A program made the translations under genes and the position numbers. DNA of 5,361 nt from Flavobacteriaceae bacterium (GTDB taxonomy: Bacteria > Bacteroidota > Bacteroidia > Flavobacteriales > Flavobacteriaceae): positions 1-5,361 of the forward strand of contig JAUVCP010000191.1 in assembly GCA_030590765.1 (NCBI GenBank), in the 5' to 3' direction. The notes under the pieces are model-generated. The model saw nothing but the letters and a program-made list of their open reading frames with translations, had not been told where the DNA came from and made no database searches. Below, one piece after another: positions 1-5,361 of this stretch. Numbering within the stretch: the stretch's first letter is position 1; each line of letters begins with the position of its first letter.

Positions 1-1396
1 GTAAACGGTTGGTACCAAATACAATTGCATTTGGAGGTGTGGCAACAGGTAACATAAATGCTAACGATCCAGCAATGGTTGCTGGAAGCATAAATAATAA
101 TGGATTTATTTCAATACTGATAGCCAGCCCTGCTAAAACAGGTAAAAAAGTTTCTACTGTTGCTGTATTTGATGTTATTTCGGTTAAAAATGTAATAACC
201 AAAGTAATAGTTAGAATAATGAAAAATGGATGTACATCTTTTAACCATATTAATTGTTCTCCAAACCATTGTGACAAACCTGATTCTTTAAATCCTGTAG
301 CCAGTGCAAAACCACCACCAAAAAGTAAAATAATTTCCCATGGTATGCTTTCGGCAGATTTCCAATCCATTAAAAACTCTCCTTTTTTTTGTTTGGAAGG
401 AATTATAAATAAAATTATTGCAATAAAAATGGCTACTGTACCATCATTAAAGTATGCAGGATTTTTAAAAATATTTTGCCATCCGTAAATTTTAAAATTT
501 CCAATATTAATATCTGCTCTAAAAAACCAAAGCATTGCCAAACTGATAAAAATGATGAGCATAATAATTTCTTCATACGACCACTTACCTAATTGAGCAT
601 ATGACTCAACAAGATTTTTTTTACTCAAACTTTTCCATTTATTTTTTCTTTTAACAAAAACGAGATACAAATAAATATAGGCTATAATAAACATGACTAC
701 CACAATTGGAAAAGCATAAAAAAACCAAGTTGCAAATGAGATGTCAGGAGCATTTGGAAAATAAATATTAAAAATTCTTGCAAATGATAAATTTGGTGGT
801 GTTCCTACCAAAGTTGCAATACCACCAATAGAAGCACTATAAGCAATAGATAATAGCAATCCGATAGAAAAATGTTTTACGGCTTTTTTGGTGTTAATTT
901 CTTCCAGTTGGCCAATAATCGAAATCAAAATAGGAATCATTAACATTGTAGTTGCTGTATTAGAGATCCACATAGATAAAAATGCTGTTGCAAGCATAAA
1001 ACCTAATAATATTTTAGCTGGTCCGGTTCCAACCCATAATAATATCTTTAAAGCAATTCGTTTGTGTAAATTCCATTTTTGCATGGCCAAGGCCACTAAA
1101 AATCCGCCAAGAAAAAGTAATATTACATGGTTAAAATAAGTAGAAGACACTTCTTTACCGTTCATAATTCCCAGTAAAGGAAATAAGATCACTGGTAAAA
1201 GTGAAGTGATTGCTAATGGCACGATCTCTGAAACCCACCAAAGAGCCATCAAAATTGCTACAGCGAGTGTATAAGTGACTTTTGGATTTGAAGGATCCAG
1301 GTGTACAAAAAAGACAAAATACAAAAAGAGAACAGGGGCAATTAAAAATACGCCTAGTTTTATTCTTTGACCAGATGCGACCATTCCTGAACTCAT
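1..1396 (-). CDS. DASS/SLC13-family sodium:anion symporter (dicarboxylate-type), C-terminus cut by window edge
   Basis: Reading the minus strand from the ATG at 1396-1394 gives 465 codons open to the left edge. This is an inner-membrane sodium-coupled importer of the divalent-anion symporter family (VcINDY, SLC13), whose usual substrates are succinate, fumarate, malate, citrate or sulfate. The sequence shows the duplicated family architecture. The first half has SNTAT (145-149) and GTPPN (198-202); the second has SNTAT (409-413) and ATPPN (452-456). In VcINDY these SNT and TPPN motifs bind sodium and substrate. The family signature around LPVATPPNAIVFG (449-461) is intact. Hydrophobic segments recur along the whole length. 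VcINDY is about 460 residues, so I expect only some 30-40 residues to be missing. The start is fixed by two consecutive stops just upstream. The stop of the hydrolase gene lies 4 bp before this ATG, implying co-transcription and perhaps translational coupling. The family call is firm; the substrate (dicarboxylate versus sulfate) is inferred and uncertain. Confidence 0.95.
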   Translation of the reverse strand, partial: MSSGMVASGQRIKLGVFLIAPVLFLYFVFFVHLDPSNPKVTYTLAVAILMALWWVSEIVPLAITSLLPVILFPLLGIMNGKEVSSTYFNHVILLFLGGFLVALAMQKWNLHKRIALKILLWVGTGPAKILLGFMLATAFLSMWISNTATTMLMIPILISIIGQLEEINTKKAVKHFSIGLLLSIAYSASIGGIATLVGTPPNLSFARIFNIYFPNAPDISFATWFFYAFPIVVVMFIIAYIYLYLVFVKRKNKWKSLSKKNLVESYAQLGKWSYEEIIMLIIFISLAMLWFFRADINIGNFKIYGWQNIFKNPAYFNDGTVAIFIAIILFIIPSKQKKGEFLMDWKSAESIPWEIILLFGGGFALATGFKESGLSQWFGEQLIWLKDVHPFFIILTITLVITFLTEITSNTATVETFLPVLAGLAISIEINPLLFMLPATIAGSLAFMLPVATPPNAIVFGTNRL

Positions 1397-1400
1397 TTTA

Positions 1401-3323
1401 TTATTTTAAGACTGTAAACTCAATAGAAGAAGAGGTGAAAACGGTGTGTGTTTGTGTTTTGAAATCTCTTTCTTTGGCTTTATAAATATTTGGCACAAAA
1501 GTCTGTGGGTTTAGATCAATAAGAGGGAACCACGTACTTTGAATTTGAATCTGCAATTTGTGTCCTTTTTTAAAGGTATGGAAAACATCCTGTAATTTGA
1601 TGTTAACATTTGTTGGTTTATTTGGTTTAAAGGGTTTTGGATGTGTAAAACTATTTCTAAATTTACCCCTCATCACTTCGCTTCTCACCATAAGATGATA
1701 ATTGCTTAATTTTAAATGATCCTGCATTCCCACTTTTTGTTCCTCAATTTCTGAAGGGTATACATCAATTATTTTCACAATCCAGTCCGCATCGGTTCCT
1801 GTTGTTGCAACTTTTAATTTTGCCAAAATATCGCCTGCCAGTGTATAATCTTCAATTAAAAATGGAGTTTCAAAAATCAAAACATCCGGACGCCTTGCAG
1901 CGAATCGTTGATCATCTGTCATATATTTGCGTGGTGTGAAAACAGTTTTGATATCTTCAGTGTACGGCACAGGTTTTTTAAGATCACTCACAAATTTAAT
2001 AGCTTTTAGCGAAGCTTGTTTTGTGGTTAGTCTTTGTTTTTCAGATAAATAAGCAATTTCTTTTACGGTATTATTTGGAGGCCAGTGATTGTAAGTTTTC
2101 CATTCTTTTTTTCCTGTATCAAATACATAAGCTTCAGGTAATCCGCTGTTATCATCCCCTTCTCCTTTTAAAAAATGATTAAAGAATTTTGTTTCTATAT
2201 TTTTTTGATAGAAGGTTGAAATAGAATCTCCAAAATAAATATTACCTACCAAATGGTTGCCTTTTTCTCTGGCCCAACCTCCATGACCCCATGGGCCGAT
2301 AACTATGGTGTTATAACTTTGAGATGGATTTGCTTCTAAATTCTTGTAGGTTTCAAACGTTCCATAAAGATCTTCAGCATCATACCAGCCACCAACTACC
2401 ATAGTTGCAATTTTTGAGCTGTCGGCTCTTAAATGTTTCGTTAGACTCTTTTTTTGCCACAGTTCATCATAATTTGGATGATTGATAATTTCCTCCCAGA
2501 AAAAATCTTTAATGGAAGTTTTTTCTAAGTATGATCCATTGTCTACAGATTTATATTCATAGTATTTGTTTAGGTTATTTAAAGGCCCTGCATCTAAAAA
2601 GAATTGGTATTGGTCTTTAGTTCCCAAATCTGGTAGCTTAAACCATGCTGAATCTTTTGGAGAATCTTTTGGAGTTCCAAATAGTCCAATAATTTTAAAA
2701 TAACTTAGCAAAAAAGCACCGTTATGGTGGAAATCATCAAAAAAGAAATCTGCAATAGGAGCTTGTGGAGAAGCAGCTTTTAAAGCAGGATGCGCATCAA
2801 GAGTAGAACAACTGGTATAATAGCCAGGATAAGAAATTCCCCAGGTTCCAACTTTGCCATTATTGTTCGGAATATTCTTTACGAGCCAATCAATAGTATC
2901 GAAAGTATCTGAGCTCTCATCAATTTGACTGTTGTCTTGTTTATTTGGGATATAAGGCCGCATATTGTCATAAGTCCCTTCGCTCATCCATCTACCACGA
3001 ACATCTTGATATACAATAATATATCCTTCTTTCATCATGGTTTCATTTGGTCCGATCCTATTTTTGAATTTGTCATCACCATATGGTTTGCTACTATATG
3101 GTGTGCGCTGTAATAAAATGGGATATTCTTTAGTTTTGTTTTTTGGAGAATAAATTGTCGTATGAAGTTTATTCCCGTCACGCATGGTAATGGTGACTTC
3201 TTCTTTATTAAAATGATCTTTTACATAGGTTTTAGGGTCATTTTCAAAAGTCAATCTTTTACAACTAAAAGATAAAGTACTTAGAATTAAAAGTGGAATA
3301 AGGAATAAACTAAATCTTTTCAT
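1401..3323 (-). CDS. Lipoprotein CocE/NonD-type (S15) serine hydrolase, alpha-amino-acid ester hydrolase-like
   Basis: This 640-residue exported alpha/beta hydrolase belongs to the X-Pro dipeptidyl-peptidase S15 / cocaine esterase superfamily. The N-terminus (MKRF, then a hydrophobic stretch ending LSFSC) is a lipoprotein signal peptide with Cys21 as the probable lipidated residue, so the mature enzyme is membrane-anchored outside the cytoplasm. The nucleophile is Ser164 in WGISYPG (161-167), followed by a family-typical DAHPALKAASPQAP (176-189). Asp315 in GGWYDAED and His347 in IGPWGHGG complete the triad. RTPY (73-76) probably supplies part of the oxyanion hole. Asp196/197, Glu317 and Asp318 match the carboxylate cluster that holds the substrate alpha-amino group in the Acetobacter and Xanthomonas alpha-amino-acid ester hydrolases. 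From about 470 (DQRFAARRPDVL) a C-terminal jelly-roll domain follows. The length fits those enzymes (about 620-670). The gene lies 30 bp after the MscS gene and 4 bp before the symporter gene. Alternatives are a glutaryl-7-ACA-acylase-like amidase or a general esterase; the natural substrate cannot be read from sequence. Confidence 0.93.
   Translation of the reverse strand: MKRFSLFLIPLLILSTLSFSCKRLTFENDPKTYVKDHFNKEEVTITMRDGNKLHTTIYSPKNKTKEYPILLQRTPYSSKPYGDDKFKNRIGPNETMMKEGYIIVYQDVRGRWMSEGTYDNMRPYIPNKQDNSQIDESSDTFDTIDWLVKNIPNNNGKVGTWGISYPGYYTSCSTLDAHPALKAASPQAPIADFFFDDFHHNGAFLLSYFKIIGLFGTPKDSPKDSAWFKLPDLGTKDQYQFFLDAGPLNNLNKYYEYKSVDNGSYLEKTSIKDFFWEEIINHPNYDELWQKKSLTKHLRADSSKIATMVVGGWYDAEDLYGTFETYKNLEANPSQSYNTIVIGPWGHGGWAREKGNHLVGNIYFGDSISTFYQKNIETKFFNHFLKGEGDDNSGLPEAYVFDTGKKEWKTYNHWPPNNTVKEIAYLSEKQRLTTKQASLKAIKFVSDLKKPVPYTEDIKTVFTPRKYMTDDQRFAARRPDVLIFETPFLIEDYTLAGDILAKLKVATTGTDADWIVKIIDVYPSEIEEQKVGMQDHLKLSNYHLMVRSEVMRGKFRNSFTHPKPFKPNKPTNVNIKLQDVFHTFKKGHKLQIQIQSTWFPLIDLNPQTFVPNIYKAKERDFKTQTHTVFTSSSIEFTVLK
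2650..2673. repeat. Perfect 12-bp tandem duplication inside the hydrolase gene
   Basis: The 12-mer gaatcttttgga occurs twice back to back (2650-2661 and 2662-2673). On the coding strand it gives a doubled Pro-Lys-Asp-Ser (residues 218-225). It is in frame and lies in the segment between the nucleophile region and the acid residue, away from the catalytic motifs. It looks like a slippage duplication in a surface loop and should not disrupt the enzyme. Confidence 0.9.
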
Positions 3324-3353
3324 AGTAATTGTTTTAAGTAATTTAATTCATAT

Positions 3354-4172
3354 TTATTCTCCAATTTCACCAAGTTCATACCCTTCAACATACGCAATTT
3401 GTATGTTGTTTTCATGAAAAACCTTTTTAATGATGGCTCTTGTTTTTCGTACAGCTATCCAATAATTATTAGGGTTTGCATAGGGTCTAACAGCTACAAT
3501 AACATTGTGTGTATCAAAGTTTTCTATTTCTACTATTGGCTTTGGTTTATCTAATATTTCAGGGATATCAAGAAGAACATTCAGAATTAATTTTTTAGTT
3601 TTTGGAAAACTTTCATCATAAGGAATTGGAACAAAAACAGCTAATCTTCTAGTTCCTTTATCAGAAAAGTTAGTTAGGACCGAATCTGTTATTTTTGAGT
3701 TTGGAATAATTAAAGTATTGTCTTCCGTTGTTATTATTTTTGTATTGAAAATACCTATTTCTTCCACTTTACCAAAATTATCGTTAATTTCAATCCAATC
3801 TTCTGTTTTGTAGGGTTTAAATGCTAAAATTAATATACCAGAGGCAAAATTACCCAGACTACCCTGTAGAGCCATGCCAATAGCAAATCCGGCAGCAGCC
3901 AGAACTGCTATTAAACCTGTTAGATCTGCCCCAAGTATGGTAGCAATAAAAAACACAATTCCAATTTTCATTACAAAATTTACAATAGAAACTATAAATG
4001 GTACTGTGTTATTTTCAAAATTTGATTTGTGAAGACTTTCTTTAGTTAGTTTGGTGATTCTTTTAATAAGTTTAAAACCAATCCAGGCAATGATAAGAGC
4101 AAGGAATAATTTAGGTATGTAAAAAACGATCTTGTCTAAAGCCAGATCTAAATATACTTGAAGTTTGTCCAT
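3354..4172 (-). CDS. mscS: MscS-family small-conductance mechanosensitive ion channel
   Basis: This 272-residue inner-membrane protein is close in length to E. coli MscS (286). Channels of this family open under membrane tension and release solutes during hypo-osmotic shock, working as homoheptamers. Three hydrophobic segments are visible: TM1 about 16-38, TM2 about 58-80, and the pore-lining TM3 about 84-117. TM3 has the Gly/Ala-rich helix AAAGFAIGMALQGSLGNFAS (92-111), which carries the near-invariant ALQGSL motif. The beta-domain follows (KPYKTEDWIEI about 119-129; VEEIGIFNTKI 136-146; LIIPNSKI 154-161), and then the cytoplasmic alpha/beta vestibule to the C-terminus. Relative to E. coli, the two hydrophobic seal leucines (105 and 109) align with Phe96 and Met100. 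It is the first gene of a probable three-gene operon. A promoter lies about 25 bp upstream of its ATG, and the next gene starts 30 bp after its stop. There is no clear Shine-Dalgarno; the region before the ATG is A-rich. The family is certain, but which MscS paralogue of the genome this is cannot be told. Confidence 0.95.
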   Translation of the reverse strand: MDKLQVYLDLALDKIVFYIPKLFLALIIAWIGFKLIKRITKLTKESLHKSNFENNTVPFIVSIVNFVMKIGIVFFIATILGADLTGLIAVLAAAGFAIGMALQGSLGNFASGILILAFKPYKTEDWIEINDNFGKVEEIGIFNTKIITTEDNTLIIPNSKITDSVLTNFSDKGTRRLAVFVPIPYDESFPKTKKLILNVLLDIPEILDKPKPIVEIENFDTHNVIVAVRPYANPNNYWIAVRKTRAIIKKVFHENNIQIAYVEGYELGEIGE

Positions 4173-4197
4173 TTTAATTAGATTGAGTTGTAATAAT

Positions 4198-4229
4198 CAA
4201 ATTTAGTAAAAAAAAATGATGAAATCAAG
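4198..4229 (-). promoter_or_regulatory. Bacteroidota-type promoter for the mscS-hydrolase-symporter operon
   Basis: On the minus strand, TAAATTTG (4205-4198) fits the Bacteroidota -7 consensus TAnnTTTG exactly. CTTG (4229-4226) lies upstream with TTG as a partial -33 element and a 20-nt spacer, within the usual range. The spacer contains a run of nine T residues. Transcription would start near 4192-4194, leaving a 5' leader of about 20 nt before the mscS ATG. The -33 element abuts the end of the repeat array at 4230. The match is by eye only. Confidence 0.6.
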
Positions 4230-4252
4230 ATGAGCGATTCGCATATTTTTTT

Positions 4253-4272
4253 ACAAAAAATTAGTACTTTGT
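4253..4272 (-). other. Diverged hairpin H1, copy 1
   Basis: On the minus strand ACAAAG (4272-4267) and TTTTGT (4258-4253) form a 6-bp stem with one G-U pair around an 8-nt loop. It lies where units 2 and 3 have the CAGAGAA/TTTTCTG stem. The sequence has changed but pairing is kept, including a G-C to C-G swap, which is what a compensatory change looks like. The alignment is by eye and the loop is longer. Confidence 0.4.
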
Positions 4273-4277
4273 GTATT

Positions 4278-4312
4278 CCAAATATTGATTCCTTACAATC
4301 AACAATTTTTGG
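4278..4312. other. Hairpin H2 in repeat unit 1
   Basis: The arms ccaaatattg (4278-4287) and caatttttgg (4303-4312) are inverted repeats with one mismatch in ten. An inner pairing GATT (4287-4290) with AATC (4297-4300) around loop ccttac can extend the structure. No T-run follows on either strand, so it is not an ordinary intrinsic terminator. It may be a protein-binding dyad or an RNA stem. Confidence 0.45.
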
Positions 4313-4337
4313 ATGAGCGATTAAAGTAATATTCATT

Positions 4338-4355
4338 CAGAAAAGTGGTTCTCTG
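4338..4355 (-). other. Hairpin H1, copy 2
   Basis: On the minus strand CAGAGAA, loop CCAC and TTTTCTG make the same 7-bp stem as the copy at 4425-4442, while the loop differs (CCAC against CCTT). Conserved arms with a changed loop fit a structured RNA or a protein-binding dyad. Read on the plus strand, the G-U pair becomes an A-C mismatch, so the structure is better in the minus-strand transcript. Confidence 0.5.
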
Positions 4356-4363
4356 CAAGATCT

Positions 4364-4398
4364 CAAATATTGTTTCCTTTTCAAGTCGACAATTTTGG
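4364..4398 (-). other. Imperfect hairpin H2 in repeat unit 2
   Basis: The arms caaatattg (4364-4372) and caattttgg (4390-4398) are imperfect inverted repeats with two mismatches in nine positions. It lies at the same place in unit 2 as the better-paired dyad at 4278-4312 in unit 1. The pairing is weak, and support comes mainly from the conserved position. Confidence 0.35.
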
Positions 4399-4424
4399 GA
4401 TAAGCGATTCACACAATTTTCTTT

Positions 4425-4442
4425 CAGAAAAAAGGTTCTCTG
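4425..4442 (-). other. Hairpin H1, copy 3, just after the icmF stop codon
   Basis: On the minus strand CAGAGAA, a 4-nt loop CCTT and TTTTCTG form a 7-bp stem with one G-U wobble. It starts 2 nt after the icmF stop codon, so it would sit at the beginning of the icmF 3' untranslated region. No clean T-run follows the stem, so it is not a standard intrinsic terminator. It could stabilise the mRNA 3' end or aid termination. Confidence 0.5.
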
Positions 4443-4443
4443 C

Positions 4444-5361
4444 TTACATGTTTCTTCTATACTGACCACCAACTTCAAACAATGCAGATGTGATCTGACC
4501 CAATGAGCAAACTTTTGTAGCTTCCATCAATTGTTCAAAAACATTATTATTCTCAATAGCTTTTTTCTTTAATTTTTGAATTTCATCCTTTGCTTTATTC
4601 TTATTTCCTTTATGGAGATTTTCAATGACTTCGATTTGGTGATTCTTTTCTTTTTCTGTAGCCCTAATCACTTCTTGTGGTAGAATTGTTGGTGATCCTT
4701 TGCTACTTAAAAAAGTATTTACTCCAATGATTGGAAATTTACCAGTATGTTTTAATTCTTCATAATACAAGCTTTCTTCCTGAATTTTTGAACGTTGGTA
4801 CATGGTTTCCATGGCACCTAAAACGCCGCCTCGTTCGGTAATTTTATCAAATTCTTCATAAACAGCTTCTTCGACCAGATCAGTTAATTCTTCAATAATA
4901 AAAGATCCCTGTATTGGATTTTCATTTTTAGCCAGTCCCAATTCTTTATTGATGATGAGTTGAATAGCCATTGCACGTCTTACAGATTCTTCTGTTGGAG
5001 TAGTGATAGCTTCGTCATAAGCATTGGTGTGCAGTGAATTACAGTTGTCATAAATAGCATAAAGAGCCTGTAAAGTGGTTCGGATATCGTTAAAATCAAT
5101 TTCCTGTGCGTGTAAGGATCTGCCGGATGTTTGGATATGATATTTTAACATCTGTGCTCTTTCATTGGCACCGTATTTTAATTTCATGGCTTTTGCCCAT
5201 ATTTTACGTGCTACTCTTCCAATTACCGAATACTCGGCATCCACACCGTTAGAGAAAAAGAAAGATAAATTAGGTCCGAATTTATTGATATCCATACCTC
5301 TACTCAAATAATATTCCACGTAAGTGAAGCCATTTGATAATGTAAAAGCCAGTTGTGAAAT
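4444..5361 (-). CDS. icmF: Fused isobutyryl-CoA mutase (IcmF-type, B12-dependent), C-terminal 305 residues
   Basis: The frame is open to the right edge; the true start lies outside the window, and the GTG at 5319 is an internal Val codon. The fragment is the C-terminal part of the substrate-binding domain of an acyl-CoA mutase of the methylmalonyl-CoA mutase superfamily. Family-typical stretches, in fragment numbering, are [18 protein letters not shown] (2-19), [12 protein letters not shown] (28-39), [14 protein letters not shown] (74-87), [14 protein letters not shown] (105-118), [13 protein letters not shown] (174-186) and PIIGVNTF (210-217). The end, [20 protein letters not shown], with no B12-binding DxHxxG domain after it, is what IcmF looks like. 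In IcmF the order is B12 domain, MeaI-type G-protein chaperone, then mutase (about 1100 residues). Ordinary methylmalonyl-CoA mutase carries B12 at its C-terminus instead. IcmF interconverts isobutyryl-CoA and n-butyryl-CoA in the cytoplasm using adenosylcobalamin. The residues that set substrate choice lie upstream of the window, so related acyl-CoA substrates cannot be excluded. Confidence 0.9.
   Translation of the reverse strand: MSQLAFTLSNGFTYVEYYLSRGMDINKFGPNLSFFFSNGVDAEYSVIGRVARKIWAKAMKLKYGANERAQMLKYHIQTSGRSLHAQEIDFNDIRTTLQALYAIYDNCNSLHTNAYDEAITTPTEESVRRAMAIQLIINKELGLAKNENPIQGSFIIEELTDLVEEAVYEEFDKITERGGVLGAMETMYQRSKIQEESLYYEELKHTGKFPIIGVNTFLSSKGSPTILPQEVIRATEKEKNHQIEVIENLHKGNKNKAKDEIQKLKKKAIENNNVFEQLMEATKVCSLGQITSALFEVGGQYRRNM

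Larger units (their letters stand above)
4230..4443. repeat. Degenerate tandem repeat, about 2.5 copies of an 83-87 bp unit
   Basis: Three units start with near-identical cores: atgagcgatt at 4230, atgagcgatt at 4313 and ataagcgatt at 4400, giving periods of 83 and 87 bp. Unit 3 is a partial copy that stops at 4443, exactly where the icmF stop codon begins. Units 2 and 3 share tcagaaaa followed, 2-4 nt on, by ggttctctgc. Units 1 and 2 share caaatattg, ttcctt and caattttgg or a close variant. The units differ at many positions, so the array is old or evolves under structural rather than strict sequence constraint. It fills most of the 271-bp spacer between icmF and mscS. I see no open reading frame, transposase or CRISPR-like short repeat with unique spacers in it. 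I do not recognise it as a known named repeat family. Confidence 0.8.

Noticed and set aside
9..488. Plus-strand open frame of 159 codons
   Set aside because: It lies antisense to the DASS symporter, whose minus-strand translation has full family motifs. The plus-strand product is low in recognisable features.
888..1139. Plus-strand open frame of 83 codons
   Set aside because: Antisense shadow of the symporter N-terminal half; no recognisable domain.
1282..1485. Plus-strand open frame across the symporter start and hydrolase end
   Set aside because: Overlaps both real genes on the opposite strand and has no protein-like motif or promoter.
2925..3113. Plus-strand open frame of 62 codons
   Set aside because: Antisense to the conserved N-terminal part of the hydrolase, including its RTPY region.
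4208..4227. Possible intrinsic terminator: TGAT-TTC-ATCA followed by nine T on the minus strand
   Set aside because: The stem is only 4 bp with a single G-C pair, far too weak on its own. The T-run is better explained as the spacer of the promoter at 4198-4229, though a contribution to ending icmF transcription cannot be excluded.
4230..4443. CRISPR array
   Set aside because: The repeat is degenerate, the period is 83-87 bp with no short identical repeats flanking unique spacers, and no cas gene is present.
5317..5319. GTG as the start codon of the mutase gene
   Set aside because: The frame continues upstream with family-typical residues ([13 protein letters not shown]) to the window edge, so this GTG is an internal valine codon.

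Overview
The window is AT-rich, and all four of its genes read on the minus strand. The genes lack clear Shine-Dalgarno sequences, a TAnnTTTG-type -7 promoter box is present, and the proteins resemble Bacteroidota (Flavobacteriia) families. A Flavobacterium-like genome is the most likely source; this is inferred from style and protein resemblance, not from a database search.

Layout in the direction of transcription (right to left). (1) 5361-4444: the C-terminal 305 residues of a B12-dependent acyl-CoA mutase of the IcmF (fused isobutyryl-CoA mutase) type; its start lies outside the window. (2) 4443-4173: a 271-bp spacer, mostly about 2.5 degenerate tandem copies of an 83-87 bp unit that begins right after the icmF stop codon. 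Each unit carries two potential hairpins. The last repeat ends next to a Bacteroidota-type promoter (4198-4229). (3) 4172-3354: an MscS-family mechanosensitive channel. (4) 3323-1401: a lipoprotein serine hydrolase of the CocE / X-Pro dipeptidyl-peptidase S15 superfamily. Its catalytic triad, plus an acidic cluster, points to the alpha-amino-acid ester hydrolase subgroup. (5) 1396-1: a DASS/SLC13 sodium-coupled anion (dicarboxylate-type) symporter, missing only its last few dozen residues at the window edge.

Genes 3-5 are separated by only 30 and 4 bp, so they probably form one operon driven by the promoter at 4198-4229. A plausible but unproven reading is that the exported hydrolase cleaves an ester or amide outside the inner membrane, the symporter imports an anionic product, and the channel protects against osmotic stress. 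The mutase is separated from them by the repeat block and looks like an independent transcription unit for branched or short acyl-CoA metabolism.

The most unusual item is the hairpin-bearing tandem repeat between icmF and mscS. I see no CRISPR array, tRNA, rRNA, insertion sequence or defence system.
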